NCBI RefSeq assembly: GCF_001761485.1
Contig: NC_090774.1
Coordinates: 1,860,001 to 1,924,000, forward strand
Source: Yarrowia lipolytica
Lineage: Eukaryota > Ascomycota > Dipodascomycetes > Dipodascales
DNA: 64,000 nt
Direction: 5' to 3'
The translations under genes were made by a program, and so were the position numbers. Positions 61,840 through 64,000 of the stretch are shown piece after piece; the first letter of the stretch is position 1; each line of letters begins with the position of its first letter. The notes beneath the pieces are model-generated. The model ran no database searches, was not told where the DNA came from, and saw only the letters and a list, made by a program, of their open reading frames with translations.

Positions 61840-64000
61840 AGATTTGGCGGTATTTAGATGACTGCATGATTTATCCACTGAGATGACTTGGTCACATGAC
61901 CCATTCAAATGACCCAATCACATGACCCGATCAGATCACTTTGTCATTAACCCCCCTCTCACCCAGAACAGCTATCGGACACACTAGAATGGCATCCCAC
62001 GCTAACAGATACCACAGTTATATGCATGGAACAGTATGTATGGATTAATAATGAATCACGTAATGGAATGGTCGTGTAGTGGTACACTAAGAGTGCGATA
62101 CCTACGAGTACTCGTGTTCTGTGGAAGTGTGGATCTCCATGCCACGAACAACTTTTAGTAGTCATTGTCTCGCTTCTTCGTCTCCCGGACCTCCTTCTCA
62201 GCCAGATACTGTGGTTGAATGAGATCAACGCCGAGTCATTCAGATCTTTTCAGATCGTTCTCATGCTGTTCGGCTAAGACCCGGCCTTTGGAGAAGGGCG
62301 TGTTCAGGGGCATGTGTGTTCTCGTGCTCGACGAGACGGTCAACCTGATCGAAGGAAAAGGATAGGAAGTCGGCATCAAGTACGAGTACAAGTACTGTAC
62401 AATACTCGTAGCGAAAGTACCTGACTCTGCGGACCCAAGAGTTGCCACACACCAACAGGCAGATCGAGGTGTTGAGCAGTACCCTGCCTTTGACTTGGGT
62501 ATCACCCTGTCTTCACCATCAGACAGCCCTCAAGGGAAGCTGATGTGAACGGAACTGGCCTCGAACTGGTCGACGTACTGTTGAACATTAGTCGCGTATT
62601 ACTTGGACCCTCAAATATGTGAGCTGTGTCCAACTAATGAGCAACTAATGGCCGCTTATCCGCTGCCCCAACTAGCACATGTCACGGCGGAAATCGCCCA
62701 TTCAGCTGTCGACAGAATTTTTCATTCTGGTTTTGCGATGCGGTACAAGGACATGGACACGTGACTTCACCATTGCTCCTGTACCCCAGATGGTTGTAGA
62801 TGACGGAGTTCTGGTTGTACCCATGGTGGCATCTGAGCGTATGGGTAGATGTCAGAAGAGAAAAAATATTTAACATAAAATAAAATATAAATACAAATAT
62901 AAAATAAATATAAAAAACCTATTCTCTTACACATTACTCAAGATGGTGACACAACGGTGACACAACTGACACAAACAATGCCACAAACAGACCCAAACGA
63001 CACCACAGATACCCCCACCCACCCAGTCTCAGACACAGATAGATATGACACAGATACCCTCGTCGTAACCCGATACGATATGAAAAACAGAAACTGACAC
63101 AGATACTTGTACTACTATCATGCAGTCTCGGTCACATACACATCTCCAGCTGACTCTGTCGGGGTACCGCATGCGACCTTGATATGATCCGGTTACTTGC
63201 GCTTTCCTGGAACTCTTGCTACGCTCCAGTTCTGCCACTTTTTCCAGCACGGTCCCAGCCAATGGTCTCCATATAGTCACCAGAGCAGGGTTTGATGGTG
63301 TAGGAAGTGTGGGTGGACGAGCGTTGCGAGGTAGCGGGGGGCGCGAGGGGAGCGAAGGGAGTGAGAGTGGATGTGGACCGTTGGTTTCTCACACTCGGAG
63401 CTCCCTGGCCAAGTGTGAACTCCTGTGACCTCCTACTGAGTCGCTTGCCTACTCTTTCCGAGTGGATGCCACGCCCATTCAGACTTCTGTCCGGCAACCC
63501 CCGGTTATTTCCTGGGAGCCGCTCTGGATGGCCAAAGTTGATCATTAGTCAGCTAATACCATACCTGGTTATTACTCATCAAAGTTCCCACCAGCTACTT
63601 GACATTGTTCTGTCTTAAGGTCCTACTACTGTGCAGGTGGGATCTGACGCCCGCCAGATGTCGGAACAAGTGGTGTGTTTGCAGTTATGAGACTCTTGAT
63701 CTGTCGATTGTTTTGAGCAATGTCGAATTCTCAATCTATGACAAAAAGCAGATTTCGTTGTTTTTTGTTGATTTATTCTTCTTTTCCTTTTTCTTTTCTT
63801 TTACTGGGAATTCCCAAAAACCTCATCACATCTCCATCCAATTTAACCGACACAAGAGAGGGATATCATGTTCGCCGCACCCCATGTTACCCTGCCGACG
63901 AATGTACAGTATATGTGCAACGAATATTATTCCAAATGGTCTGATACGGCCCGATACGAGGTTTTTTTTATTATTATTATTTAATTTTTGAGGTATTTTA
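61840..64000. other. Terminal 2.2 kb, no supported gene
   Basis: Contents: repeated TCACATGACCC/AATGACCC motifs at 61889-61930, coding-like fragments on the minus strand (62160-62580), an AAATATAAA run (62870-62920), ACAGATACC-type repeats (63005-63060, 63095) and a T-rich end. Frames around 63029-63545 have no recognised content. A gene crossing the right edge cannot be excluded. Confidence 0.5.
62160..62580 (-). pseudogene. Coding-like fragments, possible relic or multi-exon small gene
   Basis: On the minus strand three separate pieces read like protein: YVDQFEASSVHISFP ending in a stop (about 62579-62530), then HMPLNTPFSKGRVLAEQHEN (about 62313-62260), then PQYLAEKEVRETKKRDNDY ending in TAA (62217-62158). 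Stops separate them, and a TACTTGTAC-rich stretch (62365-62410) interrupts the middle. Possible splice sites exist (CAACAG before the first piece, CAACCACAG before the last) but no GTGAGT donor. No family was recognised. Confidence 0.3.

Overview
The window reads as a nuclear chromosome segment of a hemiascomycete yeast, most likely Yarrowia lipolytica. Genes are mostly single-exon and rich in CGA arginine codons. The few introns start GTGAGT and end with CTAAC only a few bases before CAG/TAG. Intergenic DNA is long, AT-rich and scattered with TACTTGTAC-type motifs. The gene content (squalene epoxidase next to peroxisomal malate synthase, FAT1-type acyl-CoA synthetase, formate dehydrogenase) also fits that yeast. 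The species call rests on recognition, not on a database search.

Layout. 0-2.5 kb: a homeodomain gene on the minus strand whose 5' end is unclear. 2.5-10.15 kb: a 7.7 kb stretch with no convincing gene, holding a 125 bp inverted-repeat structure. 10.2-18 kb: an unrecognised, probably mitochondrial protein, then an SSK1-type response regulator and an HRQ1 helicase in tandem. 18-30.3 kb: spliced beta-adaptin, SMC1, RFA1 (divergent from SMC1), HID1/ECM30-type protein, CBP4. 30.3-36.2 kb: malate synthase, whose start codon is assembled by splicing, and ERG1. 36.2-46 kb: a repeat-rich gap with a possible gene relic, then a three-exon Ctr copper transporter, hydroxyacid-oxoacid transhydrogenase, formate dehydrogenase and an unknown protein with a nuclear-type basic cluster. 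46-54.2 kb: minisatellites, PSF2, a PNPOx-like flavoprotein, ORC4, an intron-bearing tRNA-Pro(CGG), and spliced SEC28 (epsilon-COP). 55-64 kb: FAT1, a 3.1 kb gap packed with RTCACRTG sites, CDC14, and a terminal stretch with coding-like fragments.

The genes are housekeeping and do not form an obvious single pathway. Two themes recur: chromosome replication and maintenance (HRQ1, SMC1, RFA1, PSF2, ORC4, CDC14), and lipid, peroxisomal and one-carbon metabolism (malate synthase, ERG1, FAT1, transhydrogenase, FDH). Two vesicle-coat subunits (beta-adaptin, epsilon-COP) and a HID1 Golgi protein are also present. No intact transposon, virus-like element or CRISPR array was seen. The most notable observations are the split start codon of malate synthase, the dense RTCACRTG cluster between FAT1 and CDC14, the gene-poor 7.7 kb stretch, and several coding-like but broken segments in gaps.
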